The notes under the pieces: model-generated
What the model was told of the DNA's origin: nothing
Databases searched by the model: none
What the model saw: only the letters and a program-made list of their open reading frames with translations
Assembly: GCF_014205225.1 (NCBI RefSeq)
Contig: NZ_JACHNB010000001.1
Location: 9,033,501 to 9,097,500, forward strand
DNA length: 64,000 nucleotides
Source of the DNA: Actinoplanes octamycinicus
GTDB taxonomy: Bacteria; Actinomycetota; Actinomycetes; Mycobacteriales; Micromonosporaceae
Reading direction: 5' to 3'
Program-made: the position numbers and the translations under genes
Shown: positions 8,618 to 17,657 of the stretch, one piece after another
How the letters are laid out: each line of letters opens with the position of its first letter
Position numbering within the stretch: the stretch's first letter is position 1

Positions 8618-8653
8618 GACGGGCCGCGCACCCCGAGGGATGCGCGGCCCGTC
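8618..8653 (-). terminator. Hairpin after yggT
   Basis: Perfect 13-bp GC-rich arms (8618-8630 and 8641-8653) around a 10-nt loop, 22 bp after the yggT stop. There is no T tract, so it would be an actinobacterial-style terminator without U-run. Confidence 0.6.
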
Positions 8654-8674
8654 GAACGCCTGGTGCGGCGACCG

Positions 8675-8947
8675 TCAGATCAGGCTGCGGAGGATCGTGA
8701 CGGCGAAGAACACGATGATGAACGCCAGGTCGATCGAGACGCCGCCGGCCCGCAGCGGCGGGATCAGCTTCCGCACCGGGGCCAGGATCGGCTCGGTCAC
8801 CGCGAACACCCCGCCGGACACCCGGGAGCGCAACGAGCCGGGCATCGCCGGGCCGGCCAGCACCGCGCTCCAGTCCAGGACGGCGCGGGCGATCAGCAGG
8901 AACTGCACGATCAGCAGCGCCAGGCTGATGATGCCGAGAAGACCCAT
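8675..8947 (-). CDS. YggT family membrane protein
   Basis: A 90-residue protein with two hydrophobic segments (about residues 3-25 and 68-88) and the family's connecting loop with PILAPVRKLIPP near residue 53. YggT proteins are inner-membrane proteins often found with divisome or pyrroline-carboxylate genes; the exact role is unclear. I chose ATG 8947, 6 nt after GGAGG, over an in-frame GTG one codon upstream. Here it is not in its usual sepF neighbourhood. Confidence 0.85.
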   Translation of the reverse strand: MGLLGIISLALLIVQFLLIARAVLDWSAVLAGPAMPGSLRSRVSGGVFAVTEPILAPVRKLIPPLRAGGVSIDLAFIIVFFAVTILRSLI

Positions 8948-9039
8948 CACGTACCTCCGAGTCGGCGGAATGTGCGTCCCACTGTGACGCGTCCGGTTGT
9001 GAAGTTGCTGAGCAACCGCTGAGCACTACCCTGCGGTGG

Positions 9040-9531
9040 GTGACTGATCAATTGCTGCTGGTGGTCTGCGCGGCCACCCCGCTGCGCCGGATCGGCGAGC
9101 TGATCGACCTGCTCCAGGCGCGCCGCTGGCAGGTCACCGTGCTGGCCACGCCGTCCGCCGCGAGCTGGCCGTTCCTCGGCGACGTCGCCGAGCGCACCGG
9201 CCGGCCGCTGCTGCACCGCATGCCGCTCCCGGACGAACCCTGGCCCGCCCTCACCCCGGACGCGGTCCTGGTCGCCCCGGCCACCTTCAACACCCTGAAC
9301 AAGTGGGCCACCGGCGTCAACGACAACCTGGCCGTCGGCCTGCTCAACGAGTACCTGAGCGGCGACCTCCCGATCGTCGCCGCCGTCCACGTGAAGCCCG
9401 AGCTGGCCGCCCACCCGGCCTTCGCCGGCAACCTCGCCGTGCTCCGCGCCGCCGGCGTCCGCCTGACCGCCCCGCACCCGTTCACCTGGCAGCCGGCCAT
9501 CGACCTTCTTCCTTCCTCCGGTACGACGTGA
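9040..9531 (+). CDS. Flavoprotein family protein (flavin-binding Rossmann fold)
   Basis: A 163-residue protein like the flavoprotein domain shared by PPC decarboxylase and UbiX-type enzymes. The N-terminal LLLVVCAATPLRRIGELIDLL and central LVAPATFNTLNKWATGVNDNLA (FMN and Asn contacts) are typical. It is shorter than CoaBC and has no second domain, so it is a stand-alone member of unknown reaction. GTG 9040 follows TACCCT by 7 nt, so it is probably leaderless. A minisatellite begins about 27 bp after the stop. Confidence 0.75.
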   Translation: MTDQLLLVVCAATPLRRIGELIDLLQARRWQVTVLATPSAASWPFLGDVAERTGRPLLHRMPLPDEPWPALTPDAVLVAPATFNTLNKWATGVNDNLAVGLLNEYLSGDLPIVAAVHVKPELAAHPAFAGNLAVLRAAGVRLTAPHPFTWQPAIDLLPSSGTT

Positions 9532-9557
9532 GCCCCACCCCGACCGCACCAGCCCCG

Positions 9558-9892
9558 TCCCCACCGACCCGGTGAGCCCGGTAGCCGACCCGGGCGGCTG
9601 TTGGCGGCTGCCGCTCCCACCGAGCCGGTGAGCCCGGTAGCCGAACCAGGCGGCGGCTGCCGACTACCGTTCCCATCGACCCGCTGAGCTCGGCAGCCGA
9701 ACCAGGCGGCGGCTGGCGGCTGCCGCTCCCACCGAGCCGGTGAGCCCGGTAGCCGAACCAGGCGGCGGCTGCCGACTACTGTTCCCACCGAACCGGTAAG
9801 CCCGGTAGCCGACCCCCGGCGGCTGCCGACTACCGCTCCCACCGAGCCGGTGAGCCCGGCAGCCGACCCCAGCGGCTGCTGCCGGCTCAACG
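9558..9892. repeat. 56-bp minisatellite, six units
   Basis: Six tandem units start at 9558, 9615, 9671, 9727, 9783 and 9837 with lengths 54-57 bp. Each opens with TCCCACCGAGCCGGTGAGC and ends in a CGGCTGCCGACTACC-like segment. Units differ at a few positions and alternate between two end variants. The array fills the intergenic space before a DnaA-box module; frame-breaking length changes argue against coding. Confidence 0.85.
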
Positions 9893-9897
9893 GTGAG

Positions 9898-9998
9898 TTG
9901 TCCACATCAGCGCGTCGTCCACAGGCTCACCCCGCGAGGGCCCGCCGCCGCGCCACACTGTCTTCGGGGCGGCTCCCCCTGGGAGCGGTGGGGACTGA
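9898..9998 (+). repeat. DnaA-box module, copy 1
   Basis: TTGTCCACA (9898-9906) and TCGTCCACA (9915-9923) match the high-GC actinobacterial DnaA-box pattern. After 27 nt comes CGCCACACTGTCTTCGGG (from 9951), then a GC block ending in GGGGACTG near 9997. The same box-gap-block order recurs at 22.8 and 54.9 kb. No gene is apparent in 9532-10043. Confidence 0.75.
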
Positions 9999-10043
9999 CG
10001 TGTTGGCGGGGGAGGCTGACCGCGCTGTCCCGCGCGGGGCGGA

Positions 10044-10694
10044 TCAGAGGAGGGCCGTGATGGAGTCGGCTCGGCTGCCGTCGAGGGGGGTGGTGACGTC
10101 GCAGAAGCGCCACTTCTTGTCGGCGCTGCGGACCAGGGTGATCCGGACCGTGGTGGACTTCAGCTCCGGGAGGTAGGCGAGGATCTGCGTCTGGTCGCCG
10201 GTCTTGCGCGGCGTGACCGCCTCGGCCGGGCGGCTCACCTGGATGTCCAGACTGGTCCGGTCGCCGAGCGGGATGGCGCTCGGGGACGGGGACGGCCAGC
10301 GGACCGCGGTCACCGTCGGGGTGCTGGTGGTCACGTAGGCGTTCTGGTCGATCAGGGACTGGGTCTCGGCGATCAGCTGGGTGGCCGCGCTGCAGCCAGG
10401 CGCCGCGATCATGACGGCTTTCGACGGGTCCGGGTTCGCGATCAGCCACTGGCCGTATTTGATCAGCGAGGCGACGACCGCGGGCAGGTTGGCGCCGGTG
10501 GTGGCCAGGTTCGGGGCGGACGTGTTCGGCACCGCGGGCGTCTGCAGGAACGTGCTGGTCGGGGCGGCCTGCAGGGTGGCTTCCGGGGTCGCGGTGGTGG
10601 TGGGGCTCGAGGCGAACGCGGCACAGCCGGTCAGCGCGCAGGCCGAGGCGAGCACGGCGGTCAGCCGCAGGGCACGACGGGGGGTCGGCTGCAT
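10044..10694 (-). CDS. Secreted lipoprotein, unknown function
   Basis: A 216-residue protein with a short basic N-terminus, a hydrophobic stretch and a lipobox LTGC (Cys about residue 24), so it should be lipid-anchored outside the membrane. A Thr/Pro/Ala-rich linker (to about residue 65) is followed by a compact domain with an internal Cys pair (APGCSAATQ and WRFCDVTTP), possibly a disulphide. No family is recognised. GGAGGAA lies upstream of the ATG. A PadR-type gene lies upstream on the same strand. Confidence 0.7.
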   Translation of the reverse strand: MQPTPRRALRLTAVLASACALTGCAAFASSPTTTATPEATLQAAPTSTFLQTPAVPNTSAPNLATTGANLPAVVASLIKYGQWLIANPDPSKAVMIAAPGCSAATQLIAETQSLIDQNAYVTTSTPTVTAVRWPSPSPSAIPLGDRTSLDIQVSRPAEAVTPRKTGDQTQILAYLPELKSTTVRITLVRSADKKWRFCDVTTPLDGSRADSITALL

Positions 10695-10802
10695 CAGGGG
10701 TTCCTCCGGTATGACGTTTCGCGGCCAGTCACGTCGGTACCGGAGGGGTCGGGTTGAGGAATCGCGGCCAGGAACTCCGACCGCAACCCGTGGGAGATCT
10801 GG

Positions 10803-11129
10803 TCAGGTGGTGCGCGGCTCGGCGACGCCCAGGCCGCGGGTCAGCTGCCGGTTGAGCTCGGCCAGCTCGGCCCGGGCGGCGACCGCGCCGTCGCCGGTGA
10901 GCCGGTAGTACTTCCGGGCCGGGCGGCCGGCGGCGACCGGGTCGAGCGTCTCCCACCGGGCCTCGATCCAGCCCGCCTTCTCCAGGCGGGTCAGGATCGG
11001 GTAGAGCGTGCCGCTCGGGTAGCCGCTGTCGCGCATCAGGTCCAGGCCGTACCGATCGGCGGCCGGGTCCTGCAGGAACGCGGCCAGCACCTTGGCCACC
11101 GCGGTGGTCGCCCGGATCGGCTTGAGCAT
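10803..11129 (-). CDS. PadR-family transcriptional regulator
   Basis: A 108-residue winged-helix regulator. The DNA-binding core spans about residues 20-85, with YGLDLMRDSGYPSGTLYPILTRLEKAGWIEARWE typical of PadR, followed by the wing with ARKYYRLTGDG. The short C-terminal helix would mediate dimerisation. I use ATG 11129; an in-frame TTG three codons upstream is possible. It lies downstream of the acetyl xylan esterase and upstream of the lipoprotein; its target is unknown. Confidence 0.85.
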   Translation of the reverse strand: MLKPIRATTAVAKVLAAFLQDPAADRYGLDLMRDSGYPSGTLYPILTRLEKAGWIEARWETLDPVAAGRPARKYYRLTGDGAVAARAELAELNRQLTRGLGVAEPRTT

Positions 11130-11185
11130 GCGACCCAACGTAGCAGCCCGTCAGTTTCGCTACATAGGGTCGCTCCGGGCCGGTG

Positions 11186-12160
11186 TCAGAGGACGTGTTT
11201 CGCGGCGAACTCCAGGGCTTTCACGTCGAAGAAGGTCCGCCCGCCGTCGTGCCCGTCCCACTCGTAGATCTCGATCTCCTTGGCCCCGGCGATCTCGTTG
11301 TACGCGGCGAAGACCGTCGACGGCGGGCACACCTCGTCCATCAGCGCGGCGGAGAACAGGGCCGGGGCGGTGACCCGGCGGGCCAGATTGACCACGTCGA
11401 AGTGGTCCAGGGTGGCGAAGGTCCGCTCGGCCTGGTCGGCGTTCACCCGGAGGAACTGGACGATCTCCTGGAACGGGAAGCTGTCGGTGATGGTCACCGC
11501 CCGGCGGATGTCGCAGAGGAACGGCACCCCGGCGATCACCGCGGAGACCCGGTCGGGGACCAGCCCGGCGGCCGCGATCGAGAGGGCCCCGCCCTGGCTC
11601 TTGCCGGTGGTGACCAGCCGGGACGCGTCGACGCCGGGCAGCTCGGCGGCGGTCTCCACGGCCCGCGCCGCGTCGGTGAACAGCCGCCGGTAGTAGTGCG
11701 TCTCCGGCGAGCGCACGCCCCGGGTCAGGTAGCCGGGGGAGGACGGTCCGGCGCCGTCCGGGTCGACGTCCGGGGTGGCGCCGCCCCGCCAGCCGCCGCC
11801 CTGCCCGCGGGTGTCCATCACCAGGTGCGCGTATCCGGCGGCGGACCAGACCAGCCAGTCGATCGGCAGGCCGCGGCCCCCGCCGTACCCGATGAACTCG
11901 ACCGCGATCGGCAGCGGACCGGTTGCGCCGGCTGGAACGTTGAGCCACGCCCGGATCGGCTGGCCGGCGTAGCCGGTGAAGGTCACGTCGTAGGTGGTGA
12001 GGCCGCGCAGCGGGGTCGGCACCTCGGTGAGCTCGACCGGCTTGGCGGCGGCCCGCGCCTCGGCGAGCGTGCCGGACCAGAACTCGGCGAAGCCGGCCGG
12101 CTCCGGGGTGGCCGTGCGGTGGGTGCGGAGGTCGGCCAGCGAGAGATCAAAATGCGCCAT
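11186..12160 (-). CDS. Acetyl xylan esterase / cephalosporin-C deacetylase (CE7)
   Basis: A 324-residue alpha/beta-hydrolase of carbohydrate esterase family 7, which removes acetyl groups from xylo-oligosaccharides. The RGQGGGW motif near residue 115 is diagnostic; the nucleophile is Ser in GKSQGG (about residue 187), the acid Asp in ALMDEVCPP, and the base His in WDGHDGG. There is no signal peptide, so it is cytosolic and acts on imported oligosaccharides. It fits functionally with the GH10, GH51 and GH43 enzymes elsewhere in the window. ATG 12160 lies 7 nt after TACGGT and is probably leaderless, divergent from recD2 across 24 bp. Confidence 0.9.
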   Translation of the reverse strand: MAHFDLSLADLRTHRTATPEPAGFAEFWSGTLAEARAAAKPVELTEVPTPLRGLTTYDVTFTGYAGQPIRAWLNVPAGATGPLPIAVEFIGYGGGRGLPIDWLVWSAAGYAHLVMDTRGQGGGWRGGATPDVDPDGAGPSSPGYLTRGVRSPETHYYRRLFTDAARAVETAAELPGVDASRLVTTGKSQGGALSIAAAGLVPDRVSAVIAGVPFLCDIRRAVTITDSFPFQEIVQFLRVNADQAERTFATLDHFDVVNLARRVTAPALFSAALMDEVCPPSTVFAAYNEIAGAKEIEIYEWDGHDGGRTFFDVKALEFAAKHVL

Positions 12161-12167
12161 GGAAGCA

Positions 12168-12177
12168 ACCGTACGAT
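12168..12177. promoter_or_regulatory. Overlapping divergent -10 boxes for the esterase and recD2
   Basis: The 24 bp between the two ATGs contain TACGGT on the minus strand (12173-12168) and TACGAT on the plus strand (12172-12177), overlapping by 2 bp. Each is exactly 7 nt from its ATG. Both transcripts would be leaderless, and RNA polymerase probably cannot open both promoters at once. Confidence 0.55.
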
Positions 12178-12184
12178 GGTCGCC

Positions 12185-14377
12185 ATGTCCGCCGCGGCAC
12201 CGTCCTCCCGCCCGGCGCCGCACGTTCTGGAAGCGGTGCTGGAGCGGCTGACCTATGTGAACGAGGAGACCGGTTACACGGTCGCCCGGGTGGCCACCGC
12301 GAAGAGCGGCCCGGACCTGCTGACCGTGGTCGGCGCGCTGCTCGGCGCCCAGCCCGGGGAGAGCCTGCGGCTGTCCGGCTGGTGGTCGTCGCATCCGCAG
12401 TACGGCCGCCAGTTCGAGGTGGTCTCCTACACCACCGTGCTGCCGGCGACCATTCAGGGGATCCGCCGCTACCTGGGATCCGGCCTGGTCAAGGGCATCG
12501 GGCCGGTCTTCGCCGAGCGGATCGTCGACCATTTCGGACTGGACACCCTGCAGATCATCGAGGAGTCGCCGGACCGGCTGATCGAGGTGAACGGGCTCGG
12601 CCCGAAACGCACCAAGAAGATCACCGCGGCGTGGGCCGAGCAGAAGGCGATCAAGGAGGTGATGCTCTTCCTCCAGGGGGTCGGGGTGTCCACCTCGATC
12701 GCCGTCCGGATCTACAAGAAGTACGGCGACGCGTCCATCTCGGTGGTCAAGAACAGCCCCTACCAGCTGGCGTCGGATGTCTGGGGGATCGGTTTCAAGA
12801 CCGCGGACACCATCGCGCAGGCGGTCGGGATCCCGCACGACAGCCCCGAACGGGTGAAGGCCGGCCTGCAGTACACGCTGTCCCAGGCGACCGACAACGG
12901 CCACTGCTTCCTGCCGGTCCTGCAGCTGACCGACGAGGCCGCCAAGATCCTCGAAGTGCCGCCGGGACTCATCCCGGCATGTCTCGATGACCTGGTCGCC
13001 GAGGAGGGCGTGGTTCGCGAGGGCGACCATGTCTACCTCGTGCCGTTCCATCGCGCGGAGATGTCCCTCGCGTCAACGCTCGTCGCCCTGTTGCGGGACA
13101 GGTCGGACAGGATGCCGGCCTTCCACGGCGTGGACTGGTCGAAAGCGCTGGCCTGGCTGCACCAGCGCACCGGCTCCACCCTGGCCCCCGAGCAGGAGGC
13201 GGCGGTCAAACTCGCGCTGACCGAGAAGGTCGCGGTCCTCACCGGCGGCCCGGGCTGCGGCAAGAGCTTCACCGTCCGCTCGATCGTCGAGCTGGCCGCC
13301 GCCAAGAAAGCCAAGATCCAGCTGGTCGCCCCGACCGGCCGCGCCGCGAAACGCCTGGCCGAGCTGACCGGCCACCCGGCCGCCACCGTGCACCGGCTGC
13401 TCAAGCTGCAGCCCGGCGGCGACGCCACCTTCGACCGGGACAACCCGCTCGACGCCGACCTGGTGGTCGTCGACGAGTCCTCGATGCTCGACCTGATCCT
13501 GGCGAACAAGCTGGTCAAGGCGATCCCGCCGGGCGCGCACCTGCTGCTGGTCGGCGACGTCGACCAGCTGCCCAGCGTCGGCGCCGGCGAGGTGCTGCGC
13601 GACCTGCTGGCCGCCGAGGTGATCCCCCGGGTCCGGCTCACCCAGATCTTCCGGCAGGCCGCGGAGAGCGGCGTGGTCACCAACGCGCACCGGGTCAACC
13701 AGGGCCGGCCGCCGCTGCTCGACGGGATGACCGACTTCTTCCTGTTCCCGTGCGACGACACCGAGGCGACCGCGGCGCTCACCGTGGACGTGGCGTGCAC
13801 CCGGATCCCCCGCAAGTTCGGCCTCGACCCGCGCCGGGACGTGCAGATCCTCGCCCCGATGCACCGCGGCCCGGCCGGCGCGGGCGCGCTGAACACGCTG
13901 CTGCAGCAGCAGCTCACGCCGGGCCGCGAGGGGCTGCCGGAGCGCCGGGTCGGTGGCCGGGTGTTCCGGGTCGGCGACAAGGTCACCCAGATCCGGAACA
14001 ACTACGACAAGGGGGTGGCGGGCGTCTTCAACGGCACGGTCGGCGTCGTGACCGGGCTGTCGCCCGAGGAGCAGACCCTGACGGTACGCACCGACGAGGA
14101 CGAGCTGATCGAGTACGACTTCGACGAGCTGGACGAGCTGGCGCACGCGTACGCGATCACCATCCACCGCTCGCAGGGCTCGGAGTACCCGGCCGTGGTG
14201 ATCCCGCTGACCACCAGCGCCTGGATGATGCTGCAGCGGAACCTGCTCTACACCGCGATCACCCGGGCCAAGAAGCTGGTGGTGCTGGTCGGGTCGCGCA
14301 AGGCCCTCGCCGCGGCGGTCCGCACGGTCGGCGCCGGCCGGCGGCACACCGCGCTGACCGAGCGCCTCAGCTCGTAG
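12185..14377 (+). CDS. recD2: RecD2-type ATP-dependent 5'-3' DNA helicase
   Basis: A 730-residue SF1B helicase of the stand-alone RecD2 group, found in genomes where it does not pair with RecBC. The N-terminal OB-like part is followed by helix-hairpin-helix motifs (LVKGIGPVFAERI near residue 100), Walker A GGPGCGKS (about residue 354), Walker B VVVDESSM, and the C-terminal UvrD-like motif AYAITIHRSQGSEYP near residue 655. It probably unwinds damaged or recombining DNA. I prefer ATG 12185 because an upstream ATG at 12176 lies inside the -10 box. The 3' end overlaps the convergent membrane-protein gene by 11 bp. Confidence 0.92.
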   Translation: MSAAAPSSRPAPHVLEAVLERLTYVNEETGYTVARVATAKSGPDLLTVVGALLGAQPGESLRLSGWWSSHPQYGRQFEVVSYTTVLPATIQGIRRYLGSGLVKGIGPVFAERIVDHFGLDTLQIIEESPDRLIEVNGLGPKRTKKITAAWAEQKAIKEVMLFLQGVGVSTSIAVRIYKKYGDASISVVKNSPYQLASDVWGIGFKTADTIAQAVGIPHDSPERVKAGLQYTLSQATDNGHCFLPVLQLTDEAAKILEVPPGLIPACLDDLVAEEGVVREGDHVYLVPFHRAEMSLASTLVALLRDRSDRMPAFHGVDWSKALAWLHQRTGSTLAPEQEAAVKLALTEKVAVLTGGPGCGKSFTVRSIVELAAAKKAKIQLVAPTGRAAKRLAELTGHPAATVHRLLKLQPGGDATFDRDNPLDADLVVVDESSMLDLILANKLVKAIPPGAHLLLVGDVDQLPSVGAGEVLRDLLAAEVIPRVRLTQIFRQAAESGVVTNAHRVNQGRPPLLDGMTDFFLFPCDDTEATAALTVDVACTRIPRKFGLDPRRDVQILAPMHRGPAGAGALNTLLQQQLTPGREGLPERRVGGRVFRVGDKVTQIRNNYDKGVAGVFNGTVGVVTGLSPEEQTLTVRTDEDELIEYDFDELDELAHAYAITIHRSQGSEYPAVVIPLTTSAWMMLQRNLLYTAITRAKKLVVLVGSRKALAAAVRTVGAGRRHTALTERLSS

Positions 14378-15537
14378 GCTCCGGCTGCCGCTCCGGGACC
14401 GGCGTGGCCGCCAGGGCCGCGCCGACCGTGTGCAGGCCGAGCAGCCGCCGCTCCAGCTCGGCCGCGTTCACCCCGGAGAGCTTGCTGGTCGGGTCCTCCC
14501 AGATCACCGCGCCGTCCGCGCTGAACTCGTCGGGGTGCCGCAGGTCGGCCAGCGCGCGCAGCCCGGGCCAGACCTCACGCCAGCCGGGCGCGGAGCCGGC
14601 GCCGAGCCGGTCGCTGACCGCCACGTCCTCGACCCGCAGCCGGGGCACCGCGCCGGGCAGCGCCATCGCCCACGCGTTGCGCCCGACCCCCTTGGCGGTC
14701 CGGTAGGTGAAGACCACGAACGGCAGGCCCTGGTAGGCGCCGAAGACCACGTACTCGGCGAACGGCTTGCCGGCCTTGAGCCCGGGCAGGTTCAGCCGGG
14801 CGACCAGGTCGTGGTCGAACCGGCGGTAGAGGAAGCCGCGGGACCGGGCCCACCGGCGCCGGCCGACCCGGGTCCGCCAGAAGTCCACCAGGCTGCCACA
14901 GCCGGCCAGCGCGAAGGCCAGGCAGACCACCATGCCGAGCCAGGCCACGATCGTCTCGTCCACGATCACGAAGGTGAGCCCGACGAACGAGCCGAGCGCC
15001 ATGACCAGGATCAGGACCACCGTCCCGCCGACGCCCTCGGCCCGGGGCCGCTTGCCGATCGTCTCGCCGAGCGGGTGCAGCGGCGGGTGCGGCGGGACCG
15101 GGTGCAGCGGCGGGCCGGCCCGGAAGCCGGCGGCCGCCCGCTCCACGGCGGCCTCCCGGCGGGCGGTGCGCACCGCGCTGACCGGCACCCCGAGGATCAG
15201 CAGCACGCCCAGCCCGGCCGCGCCCCAGCCGACCTGGCGGACCAGGGCGTGGTGGTCGCGCCGGCCGTCGACCGAGTACTTCTCCCGGATCTCGGCCATC
15301 TCGTCGGCGTACCCCGCGGCTGCCGACCTCGCGGCCGTTGCTGTACGACACGCACTCGTCGCCGGCGTCCATCTCCTGGCCGCCGCACTCCACCTGCTGC
15401 GAATAGATCATGTGGGTCGAGTCGTCCTCGAGCTCCTCGGCGGTGAGCGTGTGCCGGTCCACCGTCCACAGCCCGCCGGCCACGATGCCCAGGCCGATCA
15501 CCAGCTGGACGATCCACCCGAAGAGTCTTCTGCGCAC
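14367..15537 (-). CDS. Membrane protein, apparently frameshifted
   Basis: Two overlapping frames make one protein. The first starts at 15537 (MRRRLFGWIVQLVIGLGIV) with a membrane segment and an extracytoplasmic part holding VECGGQEMDAGDECVSY. The second continues from about 15314 (GYADEMAEIREKYSVDG) with three further hydrophobic segments and a cytosolic C-terminal domain ending at 14367. A run of four G on the coding strand (15312-15315) would need to be three to join them. The N-terminal Cys-Gly-Gly and GD-Cys pattern is seen in other actinobacterial membrane proteins of unknown function. The break could be a real mutation or a homopolymer sequencing error. Confidence 0.65.
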
Positions 15538-15763
15538 GGCGACCTGTATAGCACCCGGGCCGGCCGACCGGCGGCCCGCCCATTAGCACCATTTCCTTCC
15601 GGCCGGGCCGGAATGCGGGAATCCCGGCCGAAAAGCCGCCGCCCGCAGACGCCCGGACAACGAATTCCACTGAACACGGCGAGGGCGAATCAAATCGCGC
15701 GGGGCATTCCGGAAATATCCTTCTCCCAACGCACCGAAACGATCCGATAAACGGGAGTTATTC

Positions 15764-16402
15764 ATGTTCCGTCAACTGACCGCCGGCGCCGCGATGCTCG
15801 CTTCTCTCGCCGTCGCCGCACCGGCCCAGGCATCGCCGCTGCCCACCCCGGACGAGATGATGATCATCAACGTGGTGAACGCGAACGGGTCCGGCTGCCC
15901 GGACAAGTCCGCGAAGATCACGGTCTCGCCGGACAACACGGCGTTCACCGTGACCTACTCGGACTACACCGCACAGGTCGGCCCGGAATCCTCGCCACTC
16001 GATTTCCGGAAGAATTGCCAGATCGCGCTGGACATCAAGGTGCCGTCCGGATTCACGTTCGCGATCGCCGGCGCGGACTATCGCGGATACGCCAGCCTGG
16101 CGAAGGGCGCGTGGGCTCAGGAAGCCGCCAACTACTACTTCCAGGGCCATTCCCAGACCACCCGGATCGAGCACAACTTCAAGGGGCCGTTCGACGACAA
16201 CTGGCAGCGCACCGACAAGGTGGGAATCGCCTCGCTGAGCTTCCTGTCCTGCGGCGAGCGGCGCTATCTGAACATCAACACCGACCTGCGGGTGAACCGC
16301 GGCTCGTCGGACGCCCGCAAGCACACCAGCTTCATCTCGATGGACTCCACCGACGCCTCGATCAACACGGTGTACCGGGTCGCCTGGAAGAAGTGCTTCT
16401 AA
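15764..16402 (+). CDS. DUF4360 secreted protein
   Basis: A 212-residue exported protein with a 23-residue signal peptide ending near AQAS. The mature part matches DUF4360: GSGCPDKSAKITVSPDNTAF, a central YRGYASL region and a C-terminal segment with paired cysteines (SCGERRYLNINTDLRV). Function is unknown; members are secreted and disulphide-bonded. GGGAG lies 7 nt before ATG. The 226-bp upstream region is relatively AT-rich and holds TTCCGGCC/GGCCGGAA-type inverted repeats (15597-15613). Confidence 0.85.
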   Translation: MFRQLTAGAAMLASLAVAAPAQASPLPTPDEMMIINVVNANGSGCPDKSAKITVSPDNTAFTVTYSDYTAQVGPESSPLDFRKNCQIALDIKVPSGFTFAIAGADYRGYASLAKGAWAQEAANYYFQGHSQTTRIEHNFKGPFDDNWQRTDKVGIASLSFLSCGERRYLNINTDLRVNRGSSDARKHTSFISMDSTDASINTVYRVAWKKCF

Positions 16403-17637
16403 TTGTCGAAGGCCGCCCACGGGCTCTCGGTGGGCGGGCGCGGGCCGGCCGTCGCCACGACGGCCGGCCCGGCCTTCCGAGCCACCGCGATCCGGTGCGC
16501 GATCAGCGCGGCCAGCGCCGTGGTGATCGGCACCGCGGCGATCAGGCCGATCGTGCCGACCGCGCTGCGCACCAGCTCCTGCGCGATCAGCTGACCGGTG
16601 AGCAGCTCGCTGACCGGGGTCCCGCCGGTCGCGAAGAGCAGCATCAGCGGCAGCGACGCACCGGCGTAGGCGAGCACGATCGTGTTGATCACCGAGGCGA
16701 TGTGCGCCCGGCCGATCCGGGTGGCCGCGCCGTAGAGACTGCGGAAGCCGTACGCCGGATTGGCCAGGGCCAGCTCGGTGACCGTGGCCGACTGGGTGAC
16801 GGTCACGTCGTCCAGCACGCCCAGCGAGCCGATCACGATGCTGGCCAGCAGCAGGCCCTGCATGTTGACCGAGCCCTGGGTGATCGACAGGAAGTTCGAG
16901 GTGTCGTCGGCGACGCCGGTCAGGTGCACCGCCGCGACGCTGATCTCGGCCAGCACGGTGGTGATGATCAGGCTGGTCAGGGTGCCGGCCACGGCGATCG
17001 TGGTGGTGATGGTCAGCCCGTGCGTCAGGTAGAGCACGGTCAGCATGATCGCGGCCGAGCCGACCACCGCGACCAGCATCGGCGACCGGCCGTCCAGGAT
17101 CGCCGGGACGATGAAGAACAGCAGCACGCCGAACGTGACGGCGAGCCCGGCCAGCGCGGTCAGCCCGCGCCAGCGGCCGAAGGCGATCACCGCGAGGGCG
17201 AACGCCGCGCCGAGGATCCACAGCTCCCGGCCGCGCTGGTGGTCGGAGATGGTGTACGTGAGCCCGCCGCCCTCCTCCTCCAGGCCGAGCAGGACCACCC
17301 GGTCACCGGCCTCGATGGTGGGAGCGCCCGGCCCGTACGGCAGGTCGGTGCTGATCACCTCGCCGCTGGCCAGCTTCACCACCGCGGTGCCGCAGCCGGT
17401 GGGCTGCGTCTCGCCCTGCGGCACCGGCGCGCACTCGGCCGGGGTGACCGTCTGCACCACGCCGTTGACCTGCGTGGGCCCTTCCGCGGTGTCGGCCTTG
17501 GGGGCGTCCCGGGGCCAGAGCAGCAGCATGCCGAGCGCGGTCAGCAGCACCGCCGGGATCAGCAGCATCAGGGTCAGCTTGCGCGCCTGTGGCAGCGGGT
17601 CGTCCGGGGCAGCATGACTGTGGTGATGACCGGCCAT
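16399..17637 (-). CDS. YibE/F family membrane protein
   Basis: A 412-residue multi-pass membrane protein. After a His-rich start (MAGHHHSH) and one N-terminal membrane helix comes an extracytoplasmic beta domain (about residues 45-130). Seven or so transmembrane helices follow, containing the family's SLGVLDDVTVTQSATV motif near residue 275. YibE/F proteins are suspected transporters without a proven substrate. The stop overlaps the convergent DUF4360 gene by 4 bp. I start at ATG 17637; the longer in-frame upstream extension is low-complexity. Confidence 0.85.
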   Translation of the reverse strand: MAGHHHSHAAPDDPLPQARKLTLMLLIPAVLLTALGMLLLWPRDAPKADTAEGPTQVNGVVQTVTPAECAPVPQGETQPTGCGTAVVKLASGEVISTDLPYGPGAPTIEAGDRVVLLGLEEEGGGLTYTISDHQRGRELWILGAAFALAVIAFGRWRGLTALAGLAVTFGVLLFFIVPAILDGRSPMLVAVVGSAAIMLTVLYLTHGLTITTTIAVAGTLTSLIITTVLAEISVAAVHLTGVADDTSNFLSITQGSVNMQGLLLASIVIGSLGVLDDVTVTQSATVTELALANPAYGFRSLYGAATRIGRAHIASVINTIVLAYAGASLPLMLLFATGGTPVSELLTGQLIAQELVRSAVGTIGLIAAVPITTALAALIAHRIAVARKAGPAVVATAGPRPPTESPWAAFDN

Positions 17638-17657
17638 GCTGACGAACCGTACCGGTC

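Noticed and set aside
12176..12184. ATG 12176 as recD2 start
   Set aside because: It lies within the TACGAT box; ATG 12185 has the leaderless spacing seen at other genes.
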